64,000 bases of DNA. Origin: Gossypium raimondii. Its lineage: Eukaryota; Streptophyta; Magnoliopsida; Malvales; Malvaceae. The position numbers and the translations under genes are program-made. Position 1 is the stretch's first letter, and the number at the start of each line of letters is the position of its first letter. Under the pieces are notes generated by a model. It saw only the letters and a list, made by a program, of their open reading frames with translations. It was not told where the DNA came from and made no database searches. Below are positions 21,872 to 33,951 of this stretch, one piece after another. The stretch spans positions 868,001 through 932,000 of the forward strand of contig NC_068565.1 in assembly GCF_025698545.1 (NCBI RefSeq), read 5' to 3'.

Positions 21872-22165
21872 ATGGCAAAGGTTCATTTCGTTGTGTTCTC
21901 ATTGGCTTTGGTGCTCTCAATCCAATTTGTAGTGGGACACGATGAGAAGGCTTTAGATGAGGCAGCATCCCCAGAAGCTGAAGATGCAATTTTAAGTTCA
22001 GGGGCAGCTAAACTTGTTGAAAACTTTAAAAGCTCTGCTGGAGATGATTCCCAGAGTGTGGATGGGCCAACTTCTGGCTTAGCTGATGAGATTGCAGCTT
22101 CTCCAGAATCAGAAGTAGAAGTTGCTCCTGAATCTACTGGTGAGATGAAGAGGAAAAGGGCATAG
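21872..22165 (+). CDS. Small secreted acidic peptide, array copy 1 (one module)
   Basis: A 97-residue protein of a family I do not recognise. Residues 1-22 form a clear signal peptide (Met-Ala-Lys, then a hydrophobic core 'VVFSLALVLSIQFVVG') with a likely cut before His-Asp-Glu. The mature part is rich in Glu, Asp, Ser and Ala and has no Cys. It contains 'DEAASPEAEDA', 'GAAKLVENFKSSAGDDSQS', one 26-residue module ('ADEIAASPESEVEVAPES') and a basic end (MKRKRA). No intron is needed. The design (secreted, acidic, repeated module, basic tail) would fit a peptide precursor or a structural cell-wall peptide; both are guesses. This unit's upstream region lacks the short segment that carries the G-box in other units. 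It is the left-most copy and differs from the others at its start (MAKVHF). Confidence 0.75.
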   Translation: MAKVHFVVFSLALVLSIQFVVGHDEKALDEAASPEAEDAILSSGAAKLVENFKSSAGDDSQSVDGPTSGLADEIAASPESEVEVAPESTGEMKRKRA

Positions 22166-23447
22166 TAAACCCCGATGATGTTTAAATAGCAACATCAGAC
22201 CCAAATTTTTTTAAAGATATGGCTAAAGTCGTTAAAAATAATAAAAACAATGCAGAAAATAGTAAAAGCAACATCCATTGTTTTTGTAAAATATGTCATG
22301 CAATAATTTACTTTTAAAAATAATAAAGTTACTTTCACATTTGTTGGCACATTTTTGTTACTTATTTTCTCAATTATATACATGTTTCCAATAGATATAT
22401 TTATTTTCATTTTAATAAAGTAGATGACATATTTTTATTTTGAGCAATTAATATTCTTAAATTTACAAAAAATCTTTTAGTTCCTCTTTATACAATTCAA
22501 TTTATGCTTTATCACGCTTATTTCATCATTAATTTATCAATCGAACATACAATATAACATATACAACCTTAATTTCATAACAATTTCATATATCTAGTAA
22601 GTCATGCAATTTTCTATTCTATTTAGTGTAGTCTCTGTTTCGATATTTAATCTAAATCATATCAATTCAGCTCAAGTAATCATCAATAACTCACATTCGA
22701 TTCCATATAATGTAGAGTGACATAAACATGCAGAAAATAAATGGTTCTCGAATCATAGAAACACAAACCAAAATTCCGAGTTACTCATCAATGACTTTGG
22801 ATTTTCTTTTCCTTCTCAACGAATCTGAGTCGACGTTGGATACAGATTAACGAATCCGAGTCGATGTTAAATACGGATTAACGAATTTGAGTTGATGTTA
22901 GATACAGATTAACATAAAACATATAGCACTATCAATAGTCAACCAATTCCCAATCAATTATCAATTTATACAAAATTTAAAATTTATTCAATTTAGTCCC
23001 TAAAATCGAGACTAAGATAACTTTAAATTTAAAGCTTTGGAGTGAAATTCAATTCCATTAATACTCATTAGGGACCTCCTATTTCTTATTCCTACTTTCA
23101 ATATTACATTTTATTCAATTTCTTCCCTAATATGCAAAACTATCAATTAAGCTTTACAATTTAGTCATTTTCTTAAACTAAACTTAATTTTTATCAATTT
23201 AACACCTAAAACTTCAAGAAATCAACAATGAAAATTTTCTAAAACTTCAACAGTTTTAAAATTGGTACATAGGCTAGCTAAATCAAGCTCGCACGACCTA
23301 AAAAAAATACAAAAAAAAGGGACTTGGAAATGCTTACCAATTAGGGGCTGAATTGAGTGAGCTTCAAAAATGGTTTTTTTTTTTTAGGTTTTTAGGCTTT
23401 GGACAACAAGGAAGAAGAAAGATGAACAAATTTCCACTAAGGTTTTA
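22166..23447. repeat. Non-coding part of array unit 1
   Basis: The 3' flank starts with 'CCCCGATGATGTTTA', kept after most copies, followed by A-rich sequence with AATAAAA words that may hold the polyadenylation site. From about 22580 to 23440 come phrases such as 'ACTTCAAGAAATCAACAATG' and 'GACTTGGAAATGCTTACC', typical in wording of decayed LTR-type repeats. The peptide gene was therefore probably amplified together with an older mobile-element remnant. Confidence 0.5.
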
Positions 23448-24472
23448 TGTAACACCCCAAAACCCGGCCAAAAAGTTTTAACTGGATTCTAGAGGTCACA
23501 TTAACCATCAGAAAGGCCCAAATCAGAACGCCGTTCAAATTTCCAAATTTCTTTTCGAAAACTATTTTCTTCTTATGTTTAACAAAAATCTCATAATTAC
23601 CCTATCTTACATTACCAAATGTTTGTTTTCTCGTAGCATAAATAAATTTAAAACCAAATTATCAAATTCCTATTCGGTTTGTAAACCTTTTAGATTTGAG
23701 CAAATTGTTAATCGAAATTCCAAAATTAATATTGCAGCGAAAAATCCGATGTTTTACCATTGGTTGAAATTCATAAAGTTGACACTTAAAATATGGCCAA
23801 AACAATTAATTGACCATTGTCCATGCATGAGATTGTTGATCTTAATCAAAAGCGGAAACCATATCACATATCACAACTTATTTACAAATTTGATATCGAT
23901 ATTCATATCTAAAATTTTTTTTATTCAAACCAAACCGAGACAAGAAATTCTGAGACCTTCGATTTGCTAAGTCCAACACCTAACCTCCCAGATTACCTGA
24001 AAGGAGAAAACTAAAGGGTGAGCTATGAGGCTTAGTGTGAGTCTTAAATAGAAGAATATAAGCAGAGTCGTATAGTAGCAAACAATGTAGCGACAAGAAT
24101 CGAACAATCATACAACAGTCAATTTCTAATCATGTCAAAACAAAACATCACATTATGTTATCACAACAAAAAATGTAACCAAAACCAAATCCAACGTATC
24201 CAACCACTACACACCATCTCCAACCATCTGACACACACCAAATAGGGTATGCTAGAACCTTCCGTCCTCTACACATCAAATTTTGGGTTATCATGGACCC
24301 ATCCAACCGGAAAACACCTCAAAGTGGTCATTTGCCACTTGAATTATTGCGGATTTACCGCTACATAAAATAAATGCAGTTTAACTGCCTAATTGAACTT
24401 CCTTCACTTTAGAATCAAATCCCAACCAATATGCATATGCAAAACTTTCATTACATACAGATAAACATATCA

Positions 24473-24520
24473 AATCGAGACTAACATTACTTTAAATTTG
24501 AGGTAATGGATTGAAATTTA
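24473..24520 (+). repeat. Scrap of an array unit at a LINE junction
   Basis: The words 'TCGAGACTAACATTACTTTA' and 'GGATTGAAATTTAATTT' belong to the non-coding part of the peptide-gene unit. The LINE tail begins directly after it. The same junction, with the same unit words, occurs at about 33430-33490. Confidence 0.65.
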
Positions 24521-24524
24521 ATTT

Positions 24525-27500
24525 CTTTCTTTCTTTCTTTTTTTATCAAAAAAGACCTTAAAAGGCCGAACTCAATTATTAGCATCATGAATTACAAACT
24601 TGTGAATTTCTTTAGGGTAATTCTCATCGAAATCCTAAGAATAATTATTGTTTAAAACAAAATTAAAAATGAAGTAGGCTAATTTATTACAGCATCTAGG
24701 AGCCACGTTACATCAACCAATTCAAAAGTCTTCAAATGCATGCAGGTCTCGTACACACACTGCCCCAGAAACGTGATATCTTGTTGATGGGCGTCGAAAC
24801 CACCAAAAATAATTCTTATAGTAAAATAACTCTAAACAGTAGTAAAGAGTGGTAGTAGGGTCGAGTCCATAAGGATTGGATATTATAATTAACTTTCTTG
24901 TTTAACTTGTGATCAGAATTTTTATCGCGTCAAAAGTCGTGACAAAAGTCGTGCCCACAACTCCAAACGGACCTGCTGAAAAAAAACAAATAAATTAGGG
25001 GAGTTTTGAGAATGTTTTAGTAAGTAAATAATCGAAACAACATAAATAAACAATCAATTAATATTGGAGATAAATTTAAATTGGGAAATAAATTCGGATT
25101 TTTAAACAAAGATAATAAGCCTTAGCCCTATACTGGGTAGATTCCGGATTAAGAATCGGTCCTCGAAAATTAATTTCTCCTCCAAACAATATTAAGCTAG
25201 TTATAGCAGCTAGGAACATCCTAACCACCAATTCTTCCTCTCGTAGCTGGTCCCGGTACGACCTACATACCAACACTTACCGATTATTTAACCGAGATAC
25301 ACGTGTTCCCAATTCAAGATTTTGGCAACCTTGCACTCTGAATAACCCAACTCAGATTAACGGCCTCAACCGCGTGGGTCGTTTAAACCCGATCGCTTCT
25401 CCATTGATATGTTCTCGGAGATCTGAGTACAACACGGCCGACTCGTTTCTCCAACTATCCGCAAACACAATTTCAACCCAACGTGCACCTTTTGACTTGA
25501 AATCGAGTTAACTTTAAGGGATGAGTTGTCAATCCCGAGACTTAAGAAAAAAAAGTGAATACCCATTGGAAGAATTTTTAGGATGGATACGTATCTCACG
25601 ATTCCCAACCGGAAAGAACATCGGCCTAAAGCTAAGATGAAATTTAGTTAAACATGAAATTAATCATGCTTTGTAGGTTTTGAAAGATTATTTGATGATA
25701 ATGGAGAAGAATGGAAATGAAAGGTACTTGAAAAGAATTAGACAAATTTGACAAAGAACAAAGAAATAAAAATAAAACAGCAGTAACTATTGACGCATCA
25801 ACTTTGGAAGAAAAAAAAAGTATAATCCTATTTAATTCTAAATGGAAGTCAGATCTAAAATATAATGTGTTTTTTTCAAGGTACCTTAAAGTTCTATTTA
25901 TATACATGATATTTACTAAATTTGGCTTTAACCATTTCATATATAATTAAAGTTCCATCACCTTCTTATCGAGCAGTCTCATAACAGCTTCCAGCCAATC
26001 GATACAGTGCTCAAAATGGTTACTAATCAGCCTGTCGTCCAAGCCGCCACACGCGAGGATAGCAGCTGACGGGCAATCTTTAATGGAGTGGAGCAATGTT
26101 TCTTTCTCAGCCCTGCACCGCAGACACGCCAGACTCATATTAGGGCGAATGGAAGCAATTTTGCTATTAGTGGGCATAATGTCGTGACCCAACCTCCAGG
26201 CGAACACACGAACTTTGGGAAGGGTCTTTAGCTTCCAAATGATCTTCCAGAACAGACAATGAGGCCCTATGCCAATATTTTGAAGAATAAGCCAAGAATA
26301 TCCCGACTTAGTAGTAAAAAAACCATGATGACTATGGAACCAAACCTGAAGGCCTTTCGGGACATTAGGGATAATGGGAATATTACATATTTGGTCCCCC
26401 ATATTCTCACCATAAATGTCTAACACCCTTTTTCTATTCCAGCATTTGCGGTCAGTCTCTCACAACTCATGCACCTTCTTCTCAACCACATGCGCCTTAT
26501 GACAAATAATGGATTCCCCATTAAGCCCCTCAAAACCTCAGTTATCGCTATAGATGTCCACACTATTTCCATCACCCACCAACCACCCGAAGCCTTTCTC
26601 CAAGCTCCTCGCAGCAGTAACTATGCTACTCCAAGTAAACGACGGTTTATCCACTTTTTTAGGGTGGAAAAGATTTCCCTCCGGGAAATATTTAGAGCTA
26701 AGAACACGGAAACATAACGTGTCTTTTTTTGTAAGTAACCTCCAAACTTGTCTACCGTGAAGCGCCAAGTTGAATAAATGAAAATCTCTTAAGCCAAGGC
26801 CCCCCATGCCTTTTGGGGCACAAATATTATCCCAACCAAGCATAGCCCATCCAGGATCCTTGTTCTGACAACCCCACCACATTCTACGAACCTTTGATTG
26901 CATCTCCTCGATAATGCCTCTAGGAGCAAGAAAAACAGAAAGAGCATAAGTGGGTAAAACCTGAAGGATAGATTTAATAAAGACTTCTGTACTTCCATAA
27001 GATAATAGTCTTTTTGACCAACTGTTAATTCTACAAGAAAACCGATTAAGAATGTCGTTAAAAGGTAAATATTTTTTTTCCCGATATGAAGCGGTAACCC
27101 GAGATAATTATCCAAACTATCAACCACACGCATGCGAAGCATATTACCGAAATGCTCTCTTTGGATTATTGGGGTATTCGGACTAAAATAGACCATAGAT
27201 TTATCAAGGTTGATTTGTTGTCTCGATACCTTTTTCAAATTCTTTTAGAATTTTCGTAAAAGCCTTAACTTCCTATTTTTTATTTCTAATGAAGAGGAGA
27301 GCATCATTATCAAAAAACATATGGTTAATGCTATGTCCATTAAAACTAGCTCGTATACCCCGAATAAGCCCATAATGCTGAGCATGGAGAAGCATTCTCC
27401 ATAATGCCTCCATACAAAATAGAAAGAGATAGGGGGATCCCTTGATGGAGCCCCCTCTCTGGGATTATAGCATCCGAGAGAACCGCATTACATTTAACAA

Positions 27501-28240
27501 CATACTTAGCCGACTGGACGCGTTTTATAATTAAATTGACCCAAACATCAACAAAACCCAAAGTTTTCGTGACATCTTCAAGGAACTTCCACTCCACCCG
27601 ATTGTATGCCTTGCTCATATCAAGTTTAACCACGAAACATTTATTCGGACCGTTCTTTAAACTTTGGAGGTAGTGCATCAATTCATGCGCAATGAGGATA
27701 TTGTCATGGATCATCCTTCCCAGAACAAAGACACTCTGATTTTGACTAATGCATAATGGCAAAACAACCTTGAGGCGATTCGCTAAAGTCTTTGCAATGA
27801 TTTTGTATATCACTCTGCATAAACTAATTGGTTGAAAATAAGACATGTCAACGGGTTCTTTAATTTTTGGAATGAGAACAATTATCGTCTCGTTAATGTA
27901 TGAAATGTCTTTTGTTCCACTTAAAATATCATGACAGAAAGTTAGAATGCCTTTACCCACGACCTCCAAGTTTTCCTTAAAGAAAATACCCGAGAGGCCG
28001 TCAATCCCGGGCGCCTTACGCGGATCCATTTGGTTAAAAGCTGCCAGAATTTCCTCATCCGTAAACTCCTTCACGAGCATGTCATTAACTTCTTGATTAA
28101 CGCAGGTAGGAATATAGCTCATGTCCACATCATCATTAGTAGAATTAGTGGTCGTGAACAGAGTTTAAAAATAATCTCCAACAACCATACAAATGTCCTT
28201 AGGTATCTTTCACCCATCTTCCATTCTGGTCTTTAAGCCT
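24525..28240 (-). pseudogene. Degraded LINE (non-LTR retrotransposon), reverse transcriptase to RNase H
   Basis: Read on the minus strand, pieces appear in the normal plant LINE order. Reverse transcriptase (28128-27346) has 'DPRKAPGIDGLSGIFFKEN', 'YFQPISLCRVIYKIIAKTLA', 'FVVKLDMSKAYNRVEW' and 'ERGLHQGIPLS'. Next, near 27313-27302, the catalytic FADD/YADD box reads F-D-N-D, losing the first aspartate, with the frame broken around it. Then come 'GGLGLRDFHLFNLALHGRQVW' type sequence (26903-26538) and a zinc-binding zf-RVT region (26426-25947, 'RVFAWRLGHDIMPT', 'CLRCRAEKETLLHSIKDCP'). The RNase H end (about 24790-24600) is near 'LVDVTW'. An unrelated insertion separates the last two. Multiple frameshifts make it inactive. 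The poly-A-like tail is at 24525. Confidence 0.85.
24792..25950. mobile_element. Insertion nested in the LINE
   Basis: About 1.15 kb separates the LINE's zinc-binding region from its RNase H end. It contains 'GGTAGTAGGGTCGAGTCC' and a GC-richer middle (about 25230-25620) with no conserved coding domain. The first ~210 bp recur next to the LINE tail at about 33745-33951. It is probably a non-coding piece of another retroelement; class and ends are uncertain. Confidence 0.5.
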
Positions 28241-28349
28241 CTTTACATTATTCTTTGTAACACTTTCGAAGTCGGCCGTGGTGTCTAGGTCAGGTTTGGA
28301 GTGTTACATTAATAGACCTTAATCAATATTCAAATTTTTTTATATAGTG

Positions 28350-28355
28350 CACGTG
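28350..28355 (+). promoter_or_regulatory. G-box (CACGTG) upstream of array copy 2
   Basis: CACGTG in the context TATAGTGCACGTGTTTAA, 324 nt before the start codon. The same site precedes copies 4-10, 12 and 13 (starts 35183, 37548, 39903, 42136, 44512, 46889, 49260, 56651, 58938). G-boxes bind bZIP and bHLH factors; whether this one is used is not known. Confidence 0.5.
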
Positions 28356-28673
28356 TTTAAAATAAGTATACTATTTTTAACATTTGTTTTCTTTAAAACA
28401 CATCAATGATCACCCACACTGTCTTCGAGTGAAACAAAGAGAAGTAAATTTAAACCACTAATAATAGTGATAAATTTGGCCATTGAAAATGTGGAAAGAA
28501 GGTATATGTATTTTTATCCTGTATGGCTATTAGGCACCAGACTAGTCAATGGCCCCCTAAATTCGCCAAAAATATCTCATTTTATACTCTTTAAATTTTG
28601 TCTCATTTTCATCCTTAAGCATCAATAAAAATATATCTTACTTTTTTCCTTAACCTTTCAAAAAACATAAAAG

Positions 28674-28967
28674 ATGGTAAAGGTTCCTTTCGTTGTGTTC
28701 CTATTGGCTTTGGTGCTCTCAATCCAATTCGTAGTGGGACAAGATGAGGAGGCTATAGATGAGGAAGTATCCCGGGAAGCCGACAAGGCACTTTTTAGTT
28801 CATCGCCAGCTAAACTCGTTGAAGACTTTAAAAGCTCTGCTGGAGATTATTCCCAGAGTGTGGATGGGCCAACTTCTGGCTTAGCTGATGAGATTGCAGC
28901 TTCTCCAAAATCGGAAGTAGAAGTTGCTACTGAATCTGCCGGTGGGGTGAAACGTAAAATGGCATAA
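28674..28967 (+). CDS. Small secreted acidic peptide, array copy 2 (one module)
   Basis: 97 residues with one module. The signal peptide is almost the same as in copy 1 (MVKVPFVVFLLALVLSIQFV). The mature part is the most diverged among intact copies: 'GQDEEAIDEEVSREADKALF' and 'SSSPAKLVEDFKSSAGDYSQ' replace the usual sequence, and the tail is 'GGVKRKMA'. The reading frame, length, acidic character and basic end are nevertheless kept, which suggests it is, or was until recently, under constraint. It lies between two mobile-element blocks, with its own G-box-bearing upstream region. Confidence 0.72.
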   Translation: MVKVPFVVFLLALVLSIQFVVGQDEEAIDEEVSREADKALFSSSPAKLVEDFKSSAGDYSQSVDGPTSGLADEIAASPKSEVEVATESAGGVKRKMA

Positions 28968-30393
28968 TAGACCCCGATGATGTTTAGAAAGCAACATCAG
29001 ACCCAAATATTTTAAAGAGGTGGCTGAAGCCGTAAAAAAATAATAAAAACAATGCAAAAAATAATAAAAGCAACATCCATAGTTTTTGTAAAATATGTCA
29101 TGCAATAATTTACTTTTAAAAATAAAAAAATTGGTTTAACATTTGTTCGCACATTTTTGTCACTTATTTTCTCAATAATATACACGTTCCCAATAGATAA
29201 ATTTAGTTTTCATTTTAATAAAGAAGATGACATATTTTATTTTGAGCAATTAATATTCTTAAATTTACAAAATAAGCTTTTAATTCCTCTTTTATACAAT
29301 TCAATTTATGATTTATCGTGCTTATTTCGTCATTAATTTATCAATCCAACATACAATATAGAATATACCAACTTAATTTCATAACAGTTTCATATATCAA
29401 GTAAGTCATGCAATTTTCTATTCTATTCAGTTTAGTCTTTGTTTCGATATTTAATCTAAATCATATCAATTTAGCTCAAGCAATCATCAATAACTCACCT
29501 CCAACTCCATATAATGTAGAGTGATACAAACATGCAAAAAAGAAATGGTTCTCGAATCATAGAAATATAAACAAAAATTCTTAGCTACTCTTCAACGACT
29601 TTGGATTTTCCTTTCCTTCTTAACGAAATTGAGTCGACGTTAGATACAGATTGACATAAAACATATAACACTATCAATAATCAACCAATTCCAAGTCAAT
29701 TATCAATTTATACAAAATTTTCAATTTATTCAATTTAGTCCCTGTAACCTAAACTAACATAACTTTAAACTTAAAGCTTTGTAATGAAATTCAATATTAT
29801 AAATACTCATTGGGGACCTCGTATTTCTTATTCCTACTTCCAATTTTACATTTTATTCAATTTTTCCCTAATATATAAAACTATCAATTAAGCTTTACAA
29901 TTTAGTCATTTTCTTAAACTAAACTTAATTTCTATCAATTTAACACTAAAACTTCAAGAAATCAACAATGACAATTTTCTAAAACTTCAACAGTTTTACA
30001 AATTGGTACATGGGCTAGGTAAATCAAGCTCCCACGACCTCAAAAAAATTTTACAAGAAAATAACTTGGAAATGCTTACCAATTAGGGACCGAATTGGTT
30101 GAGCTTCAAAAATGGGTTTTTAGGTTTTTTGGCTTTGGACGACAAGGAAGAAGAAAGATGAACAAATTTCCATTAAGGTTTTATATTTATACTTTAATCT
30201 AATCTTTTATTATCTAATTAAATTAATTTAATCAAAATTTATTAACTTAATCTATCATTAATCAAAATAAGTGGATCCTTCCATCATAGAGCACTAACTT
30301 ATATTTCAACATGGTTTAATTGGCATTTGGGATGTTTGGTTAATTGCAATTTAAGTCTTCAAGTTCGTTTCTAATTAAAAATTTATTATGATT
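28968..30393. repeat. Non-coding part of array unit 2
   Basis: Same order of non-coding segments as in unit 1: the 'CCCCGATGATGTTTAG' flank, A-rich 3' region, then the decayed LTR-like wording (about 29700-30120). It stops near 30393 within 'CTAATTAAAAATTTATTATG', a place that continues into the next unit elsewhere in the array. There the next mobile-element block begins. Confidence 0.6.
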
Positions 30394-32600
30394 TGTAACC
30401 TCCCAAACCTAGCCTAGACATTAATTAGCGCTAGATTGAGAATGCTACATTAGTCACTGAAATCGCTAAGCTAACTTATGTTACTTTTGAATACCTTAAA
30501 TAAACTCACTTTAGGGAAAAAAATCGTAGTTGTACTTTGAGTTAGTTTAAAAACATTCATTTATTAGGTCATGTGTACTTAAGATTAATTTTATTATTGA
30601 CAGTGTTTTTTAGAAAAAAAAAATTGTTCGTTGCTTTACTTTGTAAAAGCTTGATGTCAACTAATGCAGCGGAAAAAACATTATTCATATCATTCTGGAA
30701 TCTAGTCACTTTATCAATTTGTTTTTCAAAACTGGTTTCTTTCCATTGCAACAAAAATTATAAAACAATATCAAATTTTAGTTAAGCCAGATATCATGCA
30801 TTTTCTGGTTATTATACTTGAGTAATTCATTCATGCAAAAATCCCCAAAAGAAAAATTACCATAGTAGAGACTAGAAATAATTAAAAATTACAAACCCAA
30901 AACCAATAGAGACTTAATAATACTTATTAAAAATAGTTCAAGGTTCAAGGTAATTCTCTGTATGCCAGGTTCGGTCCTAGTTTTGAGGTTTACCTGAAAA
31001 GTTAAACACTATGGGGGTGAGCTTATGAAAGCTCACTGTGAGTCGGATAGTTAATAAAACGGACATAAATATCCAATACAGTGAAACATATTAGCATTGA
31101 TAGAAGAACACATAACTGTCATTGAAATTTCATATCATTTTAGAGCCATTATAAAAATCGATGCCAAACGGTGTATGAGCATGGGTCATCATTCATTCGA
31201 TTAACAACCATTACTTTTCATACCATTCAATACAACAGAATACAATACATAGCATAAATCAATAACATTCGAGTATGTTGTGAGCATGATGCATTGCAAA
31301 ACGGTTCCTACCCAAACCATCTGCTACACACCACGAGTTCCCCAAAACCCGTCTGCCAAACTCCAATGTTTGCAAGCAAAGCTCGATGTGGTAGAAACCA
31401 CCGTATAACATAAATGCAGAAAATCTGTCAAGTAACATATAATACGATAAAATCAGCAATCCCCTCGGTACTACAGGTGCAATGCACTGACTACGTATAA
31501 ATGTGGACTTAATATGCCGCCAGTACTCCACGGAACTCCTCTGTCAACCACAAAAATAACCTGCCTCAATGCACATGCTATATGCCATATAATCTCATAC
31601 ATATCCCTAAATTAGTACTTTCATATTTAATTTGAATTTTTAACATATGCCCTTATTTATCAAATACTTTCAGTAAATGGAAATGATATTCCAACTTTCA
31701 ATTTACCAATAAAATGGTATCATTCAACAAATCACAATTTCATGTTCATTTACAACTTTTCTTTATGTACATGTATAGAAGCCTTTCGAACATATCATTA
31801 ACAAATCACTTGTACGAATATATCATGCATAACCCTTATTTCATTCATAAGAATACTATACACACAACCAATCATACATCAAATTAACCAAACATTCATG
31901 ACAACGTCATTCATTCAATCATTCAGTCAAACTGGCAACATTGCTACCATGCCAAACAGTTAGGGCTCGAAACGTACCTGATTCGACCACCTACAAATTA
32001 ATTATTTCGCTAACTAAGCCAAGCCCAATCAGCAAGCTAAATCACAAATTAAATAATAATTATCATTACCAATCAAGTTATTGAGTTTAAGACCCACACC
32101 TTATTTTACACTTTTCTGCAGCACACTAGCTAATCTCGTGGTTCCTCTAATAAGCGTTAAAATTAGCCTAAATTAAAACTCAGTATTAAACTCAATTATT
32201 ACACCTCTTAAACAGCCCCTAAACAGCCACTTATGGGTTCAATCCATTCGTCACAAATACATCAATTTTTCAAATCCAAACTAGTTACATTTCTTACACT
32301 GATTTGATGCAAATTGTACGCGCGAACGTCTTTCGACTTTATTATTGATTTGAGGCGTTTAAGTCGGCATCTAAACGATTAATTACTAAAAAATAAATAG
32401 CTAATTGATTATTAAAATTCTTTATTTGATCAATTAACAACTTTTCCCAATATCTAAATTGAATATATTCACTAGTTTACAATTATCCACACTTACGCTT
32501 TTCGAATTATCAGATCTGAAGTGTCAATTGATCAAGACCGATTTTCCCTAATTAACACATGTTTCAAAGCTTATTATGAGGGGTTAAAGAACCCAAAATC
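30394..32600. mobile_element. LTR-type element fragment
   Basis: Begins TGTAACCTCCCAAACCTAGC, a variant of the TGTAACACCCC end seen at 23448. It contains 'GGTGAGCTTATGAAAGCTCA', similar in place and wording to 'GGGTGAGCTATGAGGCTTAG' in the first block (about 24016). There is no coding domain. It runs up to the fragment of array copy 3. Confidence 0.55.
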
Positions 32601-32602
32601 AA

Positions 32603-32683
32603 GCTGACGAGATTGCAGCTCCAGATTCGGAAGTAGAAGTGGCTACTGAATCTGCCAGCGCAATGAAGAGGAAAATGGCATAG
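32603..32683 (+). pseudogene. Array copy 3, 5'-truncated (only the last 26 codons)
   Basis: The in-frame remnant starts in the module ('ADEIAAPDSEVEVATES'; one residue is lost compared with other copies) and ends with 'AMKRKMA' and a stop. Signal peptide, first half and promoter are absent; upstream is LTR-type sequence. Downstream the normal unit continues (CCCTGATGATGTTTAG) to about 33480, where the LINE tail begins. Confidence 0.85.
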
Positions 32684-33429
32684 TAGACCCTGATGATGTT
32701 TAGAAAGCTACATCATACCCAATTTTATTGAAAGTGGTGCCTAAAGCCGTAAAAAATAATAAAAGCAACATCTGTAGTTTTTGTAAAATATGTCGTGCAA
32801 TAATCTACCTTTAAAAAAAAAGTTAGTTTCACATTTGTTCGCACATTTTTGTCACTTATTTTCTCAATTATATACACATTCCCAATAGATATATTTATTT
32901 TTCATTTTAATAAAGTAGATGACATATTTTATTTTGAGCAATTAATATTCTTAAATTTACAAAATAAGCTTTGAATTCCTCTTTTATACAATTCAATTTG
33001 TGATTTATCGTGCTTATTTCGACATCAATTTATCAATTCAACATACAATACAACATTTACCAACTTAATTTCATAACAATTTCATATATCAAGTAAGTCA
33101 TGCAATTTTCTATTTTATTCATTTAGTCTCATTTGATATTTAATCTAAATAATATCAATTCAGCTCAAGCAATCATTAATAACTCAACTTCAACTCTATA
33201 TAATGTAGAGTGATATAAACATGTAAAATAGAAATGGTTCTCGAATCATAGAAATACAAACCAAAATTCTGAGCTACTCGTCAACGACTTTGAATTTTCC
33301 TTTCCTTCTCAACGAATCCGAGTTGACGTTAGATACGGATTGACATAAAACATATAGAACTATCAATAATCAATCAATTCTGAACCAATTATCAATTTAT
33401 ACGAAAAATTTAATTTATTTAATCTAGTC

Positions 33430-33951
33430 CCTAAAATCTAGACTAACATTACTTTAAATTTAAGGTAATGGATTGAAATTCAATTCCTTTTTTTTTATCA
33501 AAAAAGACCTTAAAAGGCCAAACTCAATTAATAGCATCATGAATTACAAACTCGTGAATTTCTTTAGGGTAATTCACATTGAAATCCTTAAAACAATTAT
33601 GTTTTCAAGAAAATTAAAAATGATGTCAGCTAATTTATTACAGCATCTAGGAGCCCATGTCACATCAGCCACTTCAAAAGTCTTCAAATGCATACAGGTC
33701 TCGTACGCACACTGCCCCAGAAATGTGATATCCTGCCGATGGGCGTCGAAACCACAAAAAATAATTCCTAGAGTAAAATAACTCTAAACAATAGTAAAGA
33801 GCGGTAGTAGGGTCGAGTCCACCGGGATTGAATATTATAGCTAACTTTCGTGTTTAACTTGTGATCAAAATTTTTGTCGTGTCAAAAGTTGTGGCAAAAG
33901 TCGTGCCCACAACTCCAAACGTACATGCTGAAAAATAAACAAATAAATTAA
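33430..33951 (-). mobile_element. LINE tail plus nested insertion, second copy
   Basis: Array sequence ('GACTAACATTACTTTAAATT') runs into the 3' end of a LINE, whose poly-A-like tail lies near 33487-33498. On the minus strand the RNase H end reads 'VADVTWAPRCCNKLADI' (about 33690-33620), followed upstream by the same nested insertion as at 24792. The two copies align base by base, with scattered differences, over about 500 bp and then diverge near 25000 and 33951. They therefore come from one event. Confidence 0.75.

Larger units (their letters stand above)
23448..28308. mobile_element. Composite of LTR-type element ends with nested LINE, inside array unit 1
   Basis: The left boundary begins TGTAACACCCCAAAACCCGG and the right boundary ends GGTTTGGAGTGTTACA, so the two ends are inverted copies of each other. 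This is the terminal signature of an LTR-type repeat. To the left, array sequence stops at 'GGTTTTA'; to the right it resumes at 'TTAATAGACC', which in other units lies about 440 bp further on, so array DNA is missing. No target duplication is seen. Inside are LTR-like sequence (about 23448-24470), a scrap of array unit (about 24473-24520), the LINE remnant and another insertion near 24792-25950. Confidence 0.65.
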
